DNA from: Asticcacaulis sp. AND118
Lineage (GTDB): Bacteria > Pseudomonadota > Alphaproteobacteria > Caulobacterales > Caulobacteraceae
NCBI RefSeq assembly: GCF_020535245.1
Contig: NZ_CP084910.1
Location: 62,001-126,000 of the forward strand
Length of the DNA stretch: 64,000 nucleotides
Direction of reading: 5' to 3'
This document shows, one piece after another, positions 36,401 to 44,081 of the stretch (its first letter is position 1; every line of letters begins with the position of its first letter). The position numbers and the translations under genes are program-made. The notes beneath the pieces were generated by a model, which was given only the letters and a program-made list of their open reading frames with translations, made no database searches and was not told the DNA's origin.

Positions 36401-38428
36401 CTGCGCATTGAGCGCGATCAGGCTGAAGGCCGTGACCGGGTTTTCGCCGTTTTTGGCGTCCTTCGTATCCAGCTTGACGCCGACATAGACGGGTTTCGTC
36501 CGGATACGGAGCGTCTCGACCTCACTGACCGGACGCCCGCCCGGCTCAAACACCGAAGCGGTAACCAGCGCCGTCAGCGGCTGATCCGTATCGTAGCTTG
36601 CGGCGAAGGGCAGGGTCGCATTGCCATCGGCGTCGGTCGCCGTTTCCGGCAGGTCGGCATACCGCTCATCGAACGGCGTCTGTTCGTTGCCGAAGCGGTA
36701 GTCTTTATATTTGGGGAAGGGATTGCGATCGACGCGCACCCGCGCCGAACCCGACACGGTCAGGCCCGAACCCGACGCGCCATAGAGGAAGCGCGCCGCG
36801 ACCTGCACGGCGCGCGTCTCATTGACGGCGGTCAGCGGTCGCTCGACATCGGCCTTCATATCGACACCCAGACGCTGCGGCGCGAAGTCCTCGACCGCGA
36901 AACCGGCGCTGCCCTGTTCTTCGTCTATTCCTTCGATCAGCAGCCTGGCGCGCCATTGCCCGCGCGGCGCCGACTTCGGCAGGGCGATATTGGCATAGGC
37001 AAAGCCCTGCGGCGTCCGGGCGAACGGATAACGGAAGGCTTCGACCCCCGATGGGCGATAGACGACCAGCGCGCCCTTACGGTCCTTGATCGCCTTGCCG
37101 TCCGGATCACGCACCAGCGCCACCAGACGCACCGTTTCGCCGGGGCGATAGATGCCGCGATCCGTGTACAGATAGCCGTCGACCAGCGCATTGGTGGTGC
37201 GGCCATCGGTCAGCTTTTCATCCGAACGCCCGCCCACGCCCTGCGACGAGAAGTCCATCGGCGAGGCATAGATGTCCATGGCCGTGAAATCTTCCGCCGG
37301 GCCGTAGGCCATCAGCATCTTCGGCGACAGGGCGTCTTCGCCCTTCAACAGGGCCTTGTCAAAATGCACGCGGCCATCGGCGGCAGAGGTGGCTGACGAC
37401 AGCTCCTCGCCGTTCTGCGCCACCAGCGCCACCTTGACCGAACCCATCGGCCTGGCGGTCTTGAGCGAGCGCACCACCACATCGACGCCGGTCGCGCCGG
37501 TATAGGTGGTCAGGGCCATGTCGGTGAACAAAATCCAGCGGCGCGCCTGCGCCGGCTGATCGTATTCCTTCTTGTCGCGGCCGCCCGATGCGTCCCTGAC
37601 CTTGACCACATAGGCTCCGGCCTTGAGGTCTTTCAGCACGGCCCCCAGCGGGAAGACGGTGGTGACGCGTTCGCCTGAACCGCCCTTCACCGCCACCTTG
37701 CCGGACCAGATCTTGTAACCCTCACCCTTGGGGCTGTCCTCGCCCCACTCGTAATCGTAGTCGCCTTCGGGCGTGGCGTCCGGCGCACTGATCGTCTTGC
37801 GCACCAGATTGCGGTCGCCGACGCGCCAGACCTCGAAGGCCAGGGTCGAGACGTTCAGGCTTTCGACCGCCACCCCGTCGGATTCCTCGCGCGGCAGGAT
37901 GACGCCATTGCCGGCAAACCCGACATAGGGCGGCTTTTCCCCGAAGGCGAAATCGACATCGGCATTCTGTTTCAGCGTGTCCTTGCCCGCCGAGGGCAGA
38001 CCTTTCAGCAGGGTCACGCGGTGGTCGGTGAAGCCGAAGCCCCCGACGCACAGCTCGGACCCTTTGACCGTCACCGCCGGAGCCGACGACAGTTCCGGCG
38101 ACACCAGCACATAGTCGCCGTAGGATTTCGCGGCATCCAGCGGTTTTGAAAATTCGATACAGGCCTGCGGCGACGCCCCCGACGTATCCAGCCTCTGCTT
38201 CCACACGGCGAAACCGGCGGGCTTCATGCCGCCCGAACGCGGAGCGTTCTTGTCGCGCACCTTGCCGAACAGCTTGCCCATGGTTTCGGTAATGGGTATC
38301 TGGCCCTCGGGCGCGGGTTTTTTGAAGCCCCCCTCGGTCGCCTTGGCCGTCAGAAACCCTACGCAGAAGCCTGAAATCAGCACCGCCGCCGCAGCGCTTA
38401 TCAGGGTACGGTTACGCCAGTCGATCAT
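33461..38428 (-). CDS. Bacterial alpha-2-macroglobulin (ECAM type)
   Basis: 1655 residues. These periplasmic proteins trap proteases through a reactive thioester and are thought to protect the envelope together with PBP1C. An N-terminal hydrophobic anchor (about 10-28) precedes MG-type beta domains, MG2 near 310-400 and the bait region around 800-900. The thioester motif CTEQ is intact at 1195-1198 (YPYGCTEQIVSAAYPW), followed by the alpha-helical TED domain. The Cys in ISGFC is not a good lipobox, so it may be anchored by the uncleaved helix instead of lipid. It is separated from pbpC by vapBC. Confidence 0.95.
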   Translation of the reverse strand: MIDWRNRTLISAAAAVLISGFCVGFLTAKATEGGFKKPAPEGQIPITETMGKLFGKVRDKNAPRSGGMKPAGFAVWKQRLDTSGASPQACIEFSKPLDAAKSYGDYVLVSPELSSAPAVTVKGSELCVGGFGFTDHRVTLLKGLPSAGKDTLKQNADVDFAFGEKPPYVGFAGNGVILPREESDGVAVESLNVSTLAFEVWRVGDRNLVRKTISAPDATPEGDYDYEWGEDSPKGEGYKIWSGKVAVKGGSGERVTTVFPLGAVLKDLKAGAYVVKVRDASGGRDKKEYDQPAQARRWILFTDMALTTYTGATGVDVVVRSLKTARPMGSVKVALVAQNGEELSSATSAADGRVHFDKALLKGEDALSPKMLMAYGPAEDFTAMDIYASPMDFSSQGVGGRSDEKLTDGRTTNALVDGYLYTDRGIYRPGETVRLVALVRDPDGKAIKDRKGALVVYRPSGVEAFRYPFARTPQGFAYANIALPKSAPRGQWRARLLIEGIDEEQGSAGFAVEDFAPQRLGVDMKADVERPLTAVNETRAVQVAARFLYGASGSGLTVSGSARVRVDRNPFPKYKDYRFGNEQTPFDERYADLPETATDADGNATLPFAASYDTDQPLTALVTASVFEPGGRPVSEVETLRIRTKPVYVGVKLDTKDAKNGENPVTAFSLIALNAQGAPVTARGVKVKLISENWNYDWYQQDGRWQWRRTSKDVVVSDKEHEIGAGAPLTFENRLGWGDYRLEITQASTGAKTIIRFASGWGASSDGTEAPDFVRLTSGSQTYAQGDTLTLTLKSPYKGEAQIAVANDRLIDLKTVSVGDNGTTVKLKTDARWGGGAYVMVSVVQPRDPVDASKPRRAMGLIYVPLDPKNRKLKVTLDLKDKVFKPDFSKSGQAIVEVPVKVEGAGLGKTARVSVAVVDQGIINLTKFKTPDPAGFYFGKRALGLEYRDDYGRLLDPNLGAAADVFGGDQIGGDGLTTTPVKTVALWSGVVNTGLDGKAHVKLPVGKFNGELKIMAVAWTDDAVGSGEDKLTVRQPVVAELALPRFLAPGDKAFATLELNNVEGKPGLYESIVKGFNGIVTAFRKAFNIGQGQRVQEGILIQAPSTVGVSKINLALSGQDYGFDEDYQIQTRMGWGAQTRTIIAQQAPGSSFTLPADLLNGLQPGSATVQVSYSPFRGVDPGPLAAALNRYPYGCTEQIVSAAYPWLYVGGNDAVRAQTILKGAVNRLLDRQSADGAFGLWRVGDGEAEGWIGAYATDFLIEARKRGIYVPQDAIDKAMNAMRDMSKPEGFTSVSYRLKIDEGPWWNALAAKAVSEEMRSRASAYALYVMAKAGSGDLARLRWYHDVQFKAERSPVSKAQVGAALALMGDKARARSAFRQAAQSLGYKATYDWYQSPLRDVAAVIALAYEAGETEVAKNLIPLLERNIKEPDQMNTQEQAQVLKAASQMLAQAGPLSIKGENVTALDGKSSLQRFQIASVKDAKFTNQGKGAVWRTITVTGVPVAPPPAEAKGYTVDKAYYSLQGQRIDPSQVLQGQKVLVVISGRTNYAETRPIVVDDALPAGFEIEMTLSRDDAQNGPFRFVGELSHTDVQEARDDRYVAALDVSANSGFAMAYVARAVTPGEYYLPGVEVKDLYRHDLYARTAGGRLTVTPR

Positions 38429-38623
38429 GGGGACCCCCCGCCTGTTTTGCCGGGAGTATGGGCCGGTTCCCTGCGGGCGTCAAAACCTTGAATTCGGGAC
38501 GATATGAATTTTTTTCATCACCCCGGTGACACGAGGACCCCGATTAAGGTTTCGCTAATCTTAATATTTTCGTAAAGGGTGAGGACCTAGGATTCACAAC
38601 CGGGTAATCGCCGTGAGGGTTGA

Positions 38624-39124
38624 GTGAGTACTTTTTCGCGTGTGCTGGCGCTGGTCGTCGATGATAACCACTATATGCGGGTTATCGTTTGCACCATGTT
38701 GCGCGCCATGGGGATCACCCATATCCGCGAAGCCTCCGACGGCGCCGAAGCGCTGGAAATCGTGCGCGACTGGCGTCCCGACGTCATTATCACCGATCTG
38801 GTCATGGAAACGCTGGACGGCATCGAAATGACACGTCTGATCCGCACCGGTTCCGACAGCCCGCATCCCTATGTGCCCATCATCATGATGACCGGCCACA
38901 CGGACCGTTCGCATGTGCTGGCCGCCCGCGATGCCGGGGTCAACGAATTCGTAGCCAAGCCGTTGACCGCCCGCGCCCTGATCGATCGCATGAAAAGCGT
39001 CATCGACAACGAACGCGCCTGGGTCAAGTCGTCCAACTATACCGGCCCGGATCGCCGCCGCCGCCGTAATCCGGACTTCAAGGGGCCGTTCCGTCGCGCC
39101 TCGGACAAGGCCGAGAATCTTTAA
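38624..39124 (+). CDS. Single-domain response regulator with basic tail
   Basis: 166 residues, GTG start. The receiver domain has the acidic pair Asp13-Asp14, phospho-acceptor Asp58 (VIITDLVM), Thr90 and Lys112 (AKPLT). After it comes a 45-residue tail with YTGPDRRRRRNP and FKGPFRRASDKAENL, a motif seen in a family of small alphaproteobacterial regulators. There is no output domain, so it probably works by protein binding in a phosphorelay or chemotaxis-like pathway. It is not next to a kinase; the A2M gene diverges 195 bases away. Confidence 0.9.
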   Translation: MSTFSRVLALVVDDNHYMRVIVCTMLRAMGITHIREASDGAEALEIVRDWRPDVIITDLVMETLDGIEMTRLIRTGSDSPHPYVPIIMMTGHTDRSHVLAARDAGVNEFVAKPLTARALIDRMKSVIDNERAWVKSSNYTGPDRRRRRNPDFKGPFRRASDKAENL

Positions 39125-39157
39125 GAGCTATAATTTTAATTCACTTGCGCTTATTTT

Positions 39158-39187
39158 TTGAACGATTTAAGGGGTGTCGTCTAATAA
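39158..39187 (+). promoter_or_regulatory. Possible promoter of the TonB receptor gene
   Basis: TTGAAC (39158-39163) and TAATAA (39182-39187), 18 bases apart, lie 35 bases before the ATG of the TonB receptor. The region is AT-rich against its surroundings. Confidence 0.35.
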
Positions 39188-39221
39188 TTTGGCGCAAATT
39201 TGGAACCCTCCAAGGCCCCCT

Positions 39222-41582
39222 ATGCTTACCCCCCTGCCTGTCTGCCTCGCCGCCCGCCTGCTGACCGCCACCGCGCTCGCCGGAACCTTTGCCGCCACCC
39301 TGGCCGCGCCCGCCCTGGCCCAGGACGTGACGGAAGTCGTGGTGACGGCGCGCAAGAAGCCCGAAGCCCTGTCGCGTGCGCCGATTTCGGTGGCCGTCAT
39401 TACGGGCGAGCAGATGCGCGGTGCCGGGGCCTACGATCTCAGGGACGCACAGGTGCTGACGCCGTCCCTGCTGATTACCTCCACCGCCAATGAAGCCCAG
39501 ACCACGGCCCGCCTGCGCGGCGTCGGCACGGTCGGCGACAATCCGGGTCTGGAATCCTCGGTGGGCGTGGTCATCGACGGCGTGGTGCGCGCCCGCACGG
39601 CCACGGCGATGAGCGATCTGGGCATGGTCGAGCGCGTCGAAATCCTCAAGGGCCCGCAAACCAGCCTGTTCGGCAAGGGGGCTTCCGCCGGCGTCATTCA
39701 GGCCGTGACCCAGGCCCCGCGCTTCACGCCGGAACAGGTTTATGAGCTGACGGCGGGCGAGCGCGGCACCTTTGCCGCCACCGCCTACGTCTCAGGACCA
39801 CTGGCCGAGAAGCTGGCCGGGTCGCTCTCCCTCGTCCACCGCCAGCGCGAAGGCCAGTACCGCGTCGATACCGGCGTCGGCCCGCGCAGCGAAAGCCGCG
39901 ACGGCGATCAGAACTACGATTCCGTGCGCGGTCAGTTGCTGTTCATGGACTCCGATCGCCTCAAAGTCAGACTGATCGCCGACTATACGGCGCGCGACGA
40001 AAACTGCTGCACGGGCACGGCGGTTCAGGTCGGCCTGAGCGCGCCGTGGCTCAACGGTCTGGCGTCGGGCCAGGGCGTGGCCACCAAGGCCGATGTCGAC
40101 AGCCGCCACGCCTTCAGCAACCGCTCGACGGCTCAGCATATCAAGGACGGCGGCGTTTCGGGCGAGATCAACTGGCGTCTCGACAACGGCGCGACCCTGA
40201 CCAGCCTGACCGCTGCGCGGCGCTTCGATCATCGTCAGGGCTACGACGCGGACTTCTCCGGCGCCGACATCTATTACCGCAATCCCGACGATTTCGGCAC
40301 GCGCTTCGACACGCTGAGCCAGGAGTTCCGCTTGTCGGGGCGCAACGGGCCGCTCGACTGGCTGACCGGGCTTTACCTGTCTTCGGAAAAGCTGACCCGT
40401 CGCGACTCCTACGTCTATGGCGAGGATTACGAGTCCTACCTCAGCCTGCTGCTGTCGGGCGGTGCGTCGACCACCAGCCTGACGAGCCTGACCGGGCTGA
40501 CGGCGGGCGTGGCCTATCCGGATGGCGGCGGGGCGCGCGACATCCACCGTCAGACCGAGCGCAACGCCGCCCTGTTCGCCAATCTGGACTGGGAACTGAC
40601 GCCGGACGTGTCGGCGATTGTCGGCGTGCGCCTCAACCGTCAGACCAAGACGCTCGATTCCGCCTACAGAAATACCGATGGCGGCGTAGGCTGCGCGGCG
40701 GCGCAGGGTCTTAAATCGGCCGGCCTCGGCACCCTGTGTCAGTCCTTCTCCAACCCGGCCTTCAACGGTCTCGACATGACGCAGAAGCTGTCGGACGATG
40801 CGGTGACCGGCACTTTCAAGCTGAGCTGGCAGACGACCGCGTCGGTCATGACCTACGCCTCGGTGGCGCGCGGCTGGAAGGGTGGCGGTTTCAACCTCGA
40901 CCGCGAACAGACAAGCACCTACGCCGCCGATCGCGATACCTCGTTCAAGCCGGAAACCGTCACCGCCTATGAGGTTGGGCTGAAGGGCCGCTGGTTCAAC
41001 GGCCGCGTGGCCTTCGACGCCGCCGCCTTCCATCAGGCGTTCCGCGATTTTCAGCTCAACACCTTCCTGGGCGCGACCTTCCTCGTCACCTCCGTGCCGG
41101 AACTGACCTCGCGCGGGGTGGAAACCGAAACGCGCATCACGCTGAAGAACGGCCTGCGTCTGGTCAGCGGTGTGACCTGGGCCGAAAGCCAGTTCGGTCC
41201 GGAAATGGTGCCCGGCCTGCCGCGCCTGACGGACGCGCGCGCCTCTTTTGCTCCCAAATGGTCGGCGACGCTTCAGGCCGATTACCGCCGCGAATGGCGC
41301 GGGATGACTGTCGGGGCCGCCATCGATGCCCGCTACAATTCCGACTATAATACGGGCTCAGACCTCGCTCCGATCAAGATTCAGGGTGCCTATACGTTGA
41401 TGAACGGCCGCCTGAGCCTCGCCAATCGCGACGAGACGGTGGCGCTGGACCTGTGGGCCACCAACCTGACGGACGAGACCTATTATCAGGTGGTCTTCGG
41501 CGCGCCGCTTCAGTCGGGCACTTTCAACGCCTTTCTGGGTCAGCCGCGCACCATCGGCCTGACCCTGCGCTTCCGCCGATAG
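39222..41582 (+). CDS. TonB-dependent outer-membrane receptor
   Basis: 786 residues from the ATG at 39222. A signal peptide (to about residue 34, ALAQ/DV) is followed by the TonB box EVVVTARK and a plug domain (RAPISVAVITGEQM, VERVEILKGPQTSLFGKGASAG). A 22-strand barrel follows and ends in the aromatic signature TLRFRR. Such receptors take up siderophores, vitamins or glycans with energy from TonB-ExbBD. Substrate is unknown; no regulator or periplasmic binding protein is adjacent. It lies where rpsP and rimM usually precede trmD. Confidence 0.93.
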   Translation: MLTPLPVCLAARLLTATALAGTFAATLAAPALAQDVTEVVVTARKKPEALSRAPISVAVITGEQMRGAGAYDLRDAQVLTPSLLITSTANEAQTTARLRGVGTVGDNPGLESSVGVVIDGVVRARTATAMSDLGMVERVEILKGPQTSLFGKGASAGVIQAVTQAPRFTPEQVYELTAGERGTFAATAYVSGPLAEKLAGSLSLVHRQREGQYRVDTGVGPRSESRDGDQNYDSVRGQLLFMDSDRLKVRLIADYTARDENCCTGTAVQVGLSAPWLNGLASGQGVATKADVDSRHAFSNRSTAQHIKDGGVSGEINWRLDNGATLTSLTAARRFDHRQGYDADFSGADIYYRNPDDFGTRFDTLSQEFRLSGRNGPLDWLTGLYLSSEKLTRRDSYVYGEDYESYLSLLLSGGASTTSLTSLTGLTAGVAYPDGGGARDIHRQTERNAALFANLDWELTPDVSAIVGVRLNRQTKTLDSAYRNTDGGVGCAAAQGLKSAGLGTLCQSFSNPAFNGLDMTQKLSDDAVTGTFKLSWQTTASVMTYASVARGWKGGGFNLDREQTSTYAADRDTSFKPETVTAYEVGLKGRWFNGRVAFDAAAFHQAFRDFQLNTFLGATFLVTSVPELTSRGVETETRITLKNGLRLVSGVTWAESQFGPEMVPGLPRLTDARASFAPKWSATLQADYRREWRGMTVGAAIDARYNSDYNTGSDLAPIKIQGAYTLMNGRLSLANRDETVALDLWATNLTDETYYQVVFGAPLQSGTFNAFLGQPRTIGLTLRFRR

Positions 41583-41622
41583 GCTTTGCGGGACCGGGCA
41601 TCTGTGCTAAGGCCCCGCCCCT

Positions 41623-42399
41623 ATGACCGAACCGTCCGAAATTTCACCTGAGACAAATTCACCTCAGACTCCGGCCACGCCCTACCGCGTGTCCGTGCTG
41701 ACCATGTTCCCGGAGGCCTTCCCCGGCCCCCTGGGCGTGTCCGTTCTGGGGAATGCCAGCAAAGAATCTCAGCTTTGGGCGCTTGAGCCTGTGGACATTC
41801 GGACATTTTCGAGCGATAAGCGCGGCTTTCTCGACGACACCCCTGCCGGGGGCGGTCCGGGTCAGGTGCTGAAGGCCGATGTTATCGCCAAGGCATTAGA
41901 CAGTTTAGGCGCTGATGACCGGCCGAAAGTCTATATGAGCGCCCGTGGACGGCGGCTCACGCAGGACAAGGTCAGGGAATGGTCGAAGGCTTCGGGCCTG
42001 ATCGTCTTGTGCGGTCGTTTCGAAGGCGTCGATCAGCGCGTGCTGGATGCGCGCGGTTTCGAAGAGATCAGCGTCGGCGACGCCGTCCTTGCGGGCGGAG
42101 AGGCGGCGGCGATGGTTACCATAGAGGCGGTCGTGCGGCTCATTCCCGGTGTTCTCGGGGCCGCCGAAAGTCTCGACACCGAGAGTTTTGAGGATGGTCT
42201 CCTCGAACACCCGCAGTACACGCGACCGCGGACGTTCGAGGGCCTCGACATCCCCGAAGTGCTTCTATCCGGCGATCACAAGAAGATGGCCGTGTGGAAG
42301 CAGAAACAAAGAGAGGCCACCACGAAGGAACGCAGACCGGATCTCTGGGCGGCGTATCTTTCCAAATTACAGGCAAAAGGCGCTCCGAAACCGGAGTAA
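41623..42399 (+). CDS. trmD: tRNA (guanine37-N1)-methyltransferase TrmD
   Basis: 258 residues. TrmD methylates G37 next to the anticodon of tRNAs for Leu, Pro and Arg, preventing frameshifts. The SPOUT knot motifs are clear: [54 protein letters not shown] and [27 protein letters not shown]. The N-terminus has about 20 extra residues before the conserved start. rplS follows 23 bases later, as is usual; rpsP and rimM are not in the window. Confidence 0.96.
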   Translation: MTEPSEISPETNSPQTPATPYRVSVLTMFPEAFPGPLGVSVLGNASKESQLWALEPVDIRTFSSDKRGFLDDTPAGGGPGQVLKADVIAKALDSLGADDRPKVYMSARGRRLTQDKVREWSKASGLIVLCGRFEGVDQRVLDARGFEEISVGDAVLAGGEAAAMVTIEAVVRLIPGVLGAAESLDTESFEDGLLEHPQYTRPRTFEGLDIPEVLLSGDHKKMAVWKQKQREATTKERRPDLWAAYLSKLQAKGAPKPE

Positions 42400-42422
42400 G
42401 CCTCAACATTAAGGATACAGAC

Positions 42423-42848
42423 ATGAACCTGCTTCAGCAGATCGAGGCCGAAGAAGTCGCCAAGCTTAAGGGCGACAAGACCTTTCCGGCTTTCCAACCG
42501 GGCGACACCGTCCGCGTCAACGTGAAGATCAAGGAAGGCGACCGTGAGCGCGTTCAGGCCTATGAGGGCGTCGTGATCGCCCGCGCCGGCACGGGCATCA
42601 ACGAAACCTTCACCGTCCGCAAGATTTCCTTCGGCGAAGGCGTGGAGCGTAAGTTCCCGATCCTGTCGCCGAACATCGACTCGATCGAAGTCAAGCGTCG
42701 CGGCGTCGTCCGTCGCGCCAAGCTGTACTACCTGCGCGACCGTCGCGGTAAGTCGGCGCGCATCGTCGAGCGTTCGCAAAACTCGACCCGCGGCTCGAAG
42801 GGCGACGAACTGCGCGCCCAGATGGCCAACGGTTCGACCGAAGGCTAA
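42423..42848 (+). CDS. rplS: 50S ribosomal protein L19
   Basis: 141 residues, starting [20 protein letters not shown]19 sits at the 30S-50S interface. The conserved [30 protein letters not shown] and [33 protein letters not shown] are present. The C-terminal tail after 115 is longer than in E. coli, as in other alphaproteobacteria. A longer in-frame start lies inside trmD and was rejected. A clear terminator follows. Confidence 0.97.
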   Translation: MNLLQQIEAEEVAKLKGDKTFPAFQPGDTVRVNVKIKEGDRERVQAYEGVVIARAGTGINETFTVRKISFGEGVERKFPILSPNIDSIEVKRRGVVRRAKLYYLRDRRGKSARIVERSQNSTRGSKGDELRAQMANGSTEG

Positions 42849-42872
42849 GCCATCGTTTGAAGCGAGAATTGA

Positions 42873-42904
42873 AAACCCCGCCGGTTCGTCCGACGGGGTT
42901 TTTT
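42873..42904 (+). terminator. Rho-independent terminator after rplS
   Basis: AAACCCCG and CGGGGTTT, with a CGG/CCG inner pair around TTCGT, are followed directly by a run of T (to 42904). It marks the end of the trmD-rplS unit and the left border of the AT-rich island. Confidence 0.88.
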
Positions 42905-42965
42905 CTTGACGTAGGCAACAAAACTCTTTTGAGTTCAATTCAAAAATACACGCTAGGGTCTATTT

Positions 42966-43784
42966 TTGAATAAGCCTACATTTATTGCCTACATAGATGA
43001 AGCTGGTGACGAAGGTTTTGGCAAACTGAAAGCCCGCCCCGGCGCAAGCGGCCAATCTGCTTGGTTTCTTTTGGGCGCTTGCATCGTGCGCGCAGAAAAC
43101 GATCTGCTTTTACCCAAATGGCGGGATGAGATTTTGTCCAGCTTTCATGGGAGCAAGATGAGAGACCTTCACTTTAGAAATCTCAAACACGATCAAAAAG
43201 TTGTAGCATGTCAAATTTTATCGGGCAAAAAAATCGGTGTATGTGTTGTTGCATCAAATAAGATCACGATTGCAGAACATCAAAAAAGGGAAATTTTTAA
43301 AAAACCACAACATCTATATAATTATATGGTGAGATTTTTGTTAGAGCGCGTTACTAGCGCTTGTGCAGAAGCGGCCAAAAAATCGGGTTCTAATTCTTGT
43401 GCATTAAAAATTGTTTTTTCTCGAAGAGGCGGCACTAATTATCAAACAATGAAAGAATATCTTGCATTGATTAGAGATGGGAAGGAAAAAATATTCTCAA
43501 ATTATAAAATAGATTGGTCAGTTTTAGACATAGATTCTATTGAAGTTGAAAACCACTCCAAAAGAGCCGGCTTGCAAGTCGCAGACGTTATCACAAGTGC
43601 GATGTTCTGTGCGCTGGAGCCTAACGCTTATGGAAATTTTGAACCGAGATATGCTAATATCTTGCAAGGCAAGTACATCAAATCAAAAGGAAGATTGTTA
43701 AATTTCGGTGTAACCCTAATTCCACCATTAGGGAGAAACCCAATCTGCGATGAGCGTCGTAAGTTTTTACTTCAATTGAAATAG
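42966..43784 (+). CDS. DUF3800 protein (predicted RNase H-like fold)
   Basis: 272 residues, TTG start; the conserved first strand YIDEAGDEG is already at 9-17 and no ATG suits. The family signature is complete: Asp11 with the DEAGD loop, the basic middle with LHFRNLK near 68-74, and SKRAGLQVADVITSA at 198-212 with the second acidic residue Asp207. DUF3800 is thought to be an RNase H-like nuclease; its function is unknown and members cluster in mobile or defence islands. The gene is far richer in A and T (AAA, ATT and AAT codons) than its neighbours, indicating transfer. A structured RNA candidate starts 3 bases after the stop. Confidence 0.9.
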   Translation: MNKPTFIAYIDEAGDEGFGKLKARPGASGQSAWFLLGACIVRAENDLLLPKWRDEILSSFHGSKMRDLHFRNLKHDQKVVACQILSGKKIGVCVVASNKITIAEHQKREIFKKPQHLYNYMVRFLLERVTSACAEAAKKSGSNSCALKIVFSRRGGTNYQTMKEYLALIRDGKEKIFSNYKIDWSVLDIDSIEVENHSKRAGLQVADVITSAMFCALEPNAYGNFEPRYANILQGKYIKSKGRLLNFGVTLIPPLGRNPICDERRKFLLQLK

Positions 43785-43787
43785 GGT

Positions 43788-43872
43788 GGCGAGCCCCTGG
43801 CTCCTGATTCACATCGCAATGGATGCTGCCGCCATAAGGCAACTCGGAGTTTAAGTCCAGCGCTTGCTCGCC
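43788..43872 (-). ncRNA. Candidate structured RNA next to the DUF3800 gene (orientation uncertain)
   Basis: The 85 bases fold as a closed multibranch structure. The terminal helix pairs GGCGAGC (43788-43794) with GCTCGCC (43866-43872). Inside, CTGG (43797-43800) pairs with CCAG (43857-43860) and CTCC (43801-43804) with GGAG (43846-43849). Two hairpins sit in the junction: CATC/GATG (43812-43825) and TGCC/GGCA (43827-43841). The helices also hold for the opposite strand. A minus-strand promoter candidate (43880-43907) would start RNA at about 43873, exactly at the terminal helix. From memory, several structured motifs named DUF3800 have been catalogued beside DUF3800 genes; membership here is unproven. 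Confidence 0.55.
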
Positions 43873-43879
43873 GAGTCGT

Positions 43880-43907
43880 ATAATAGTGCTTCTCGCATAA
43901 TTTGCAA
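43880..43907 (-). promoter_or_regulatory. Minus-strand promoter candidate for the structured RNA
   Basis: Read on the minus strand, TTGCAA (43907-43902) and TATTAT (43885-43880) are 16 bases apart. Transcription would begin near 43873 and run toward the DUF3800 gene, through the folded element. The same bases contain TATAAT on the plus strand but no matching -35. Confidence 0.4.
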
Positions 43908-44081
43908 GAGTCAATCGAACAAAAAGGGAACGTTTTAACTCTTTTACGCGCGTGCAGATAAAAAAATCAAATTAGGTGCAGAAGAGACACTGATTCGATA
44001 TGTGGTTATGCAATCGACTTTTAACTAGCAGCTTCTCCGCGCAGTGATAATGTCTTGGAATACCCGCAAAAAGAGGCCCTG

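Noticed and set aside
43678-43914. Minus-strand 78-codon frame across the DUF3800 end and the structured element
   Set aside because: No ribosome site or recognisable domain, and the palindromic helices explain the sequence better than coding does.
42905-44081. Prophage or integrative element around the DUF3800 gene
   Set aside because: No integrase, tRNA target or flanking direct repeat is visible, so only a small foreign island is claimed.
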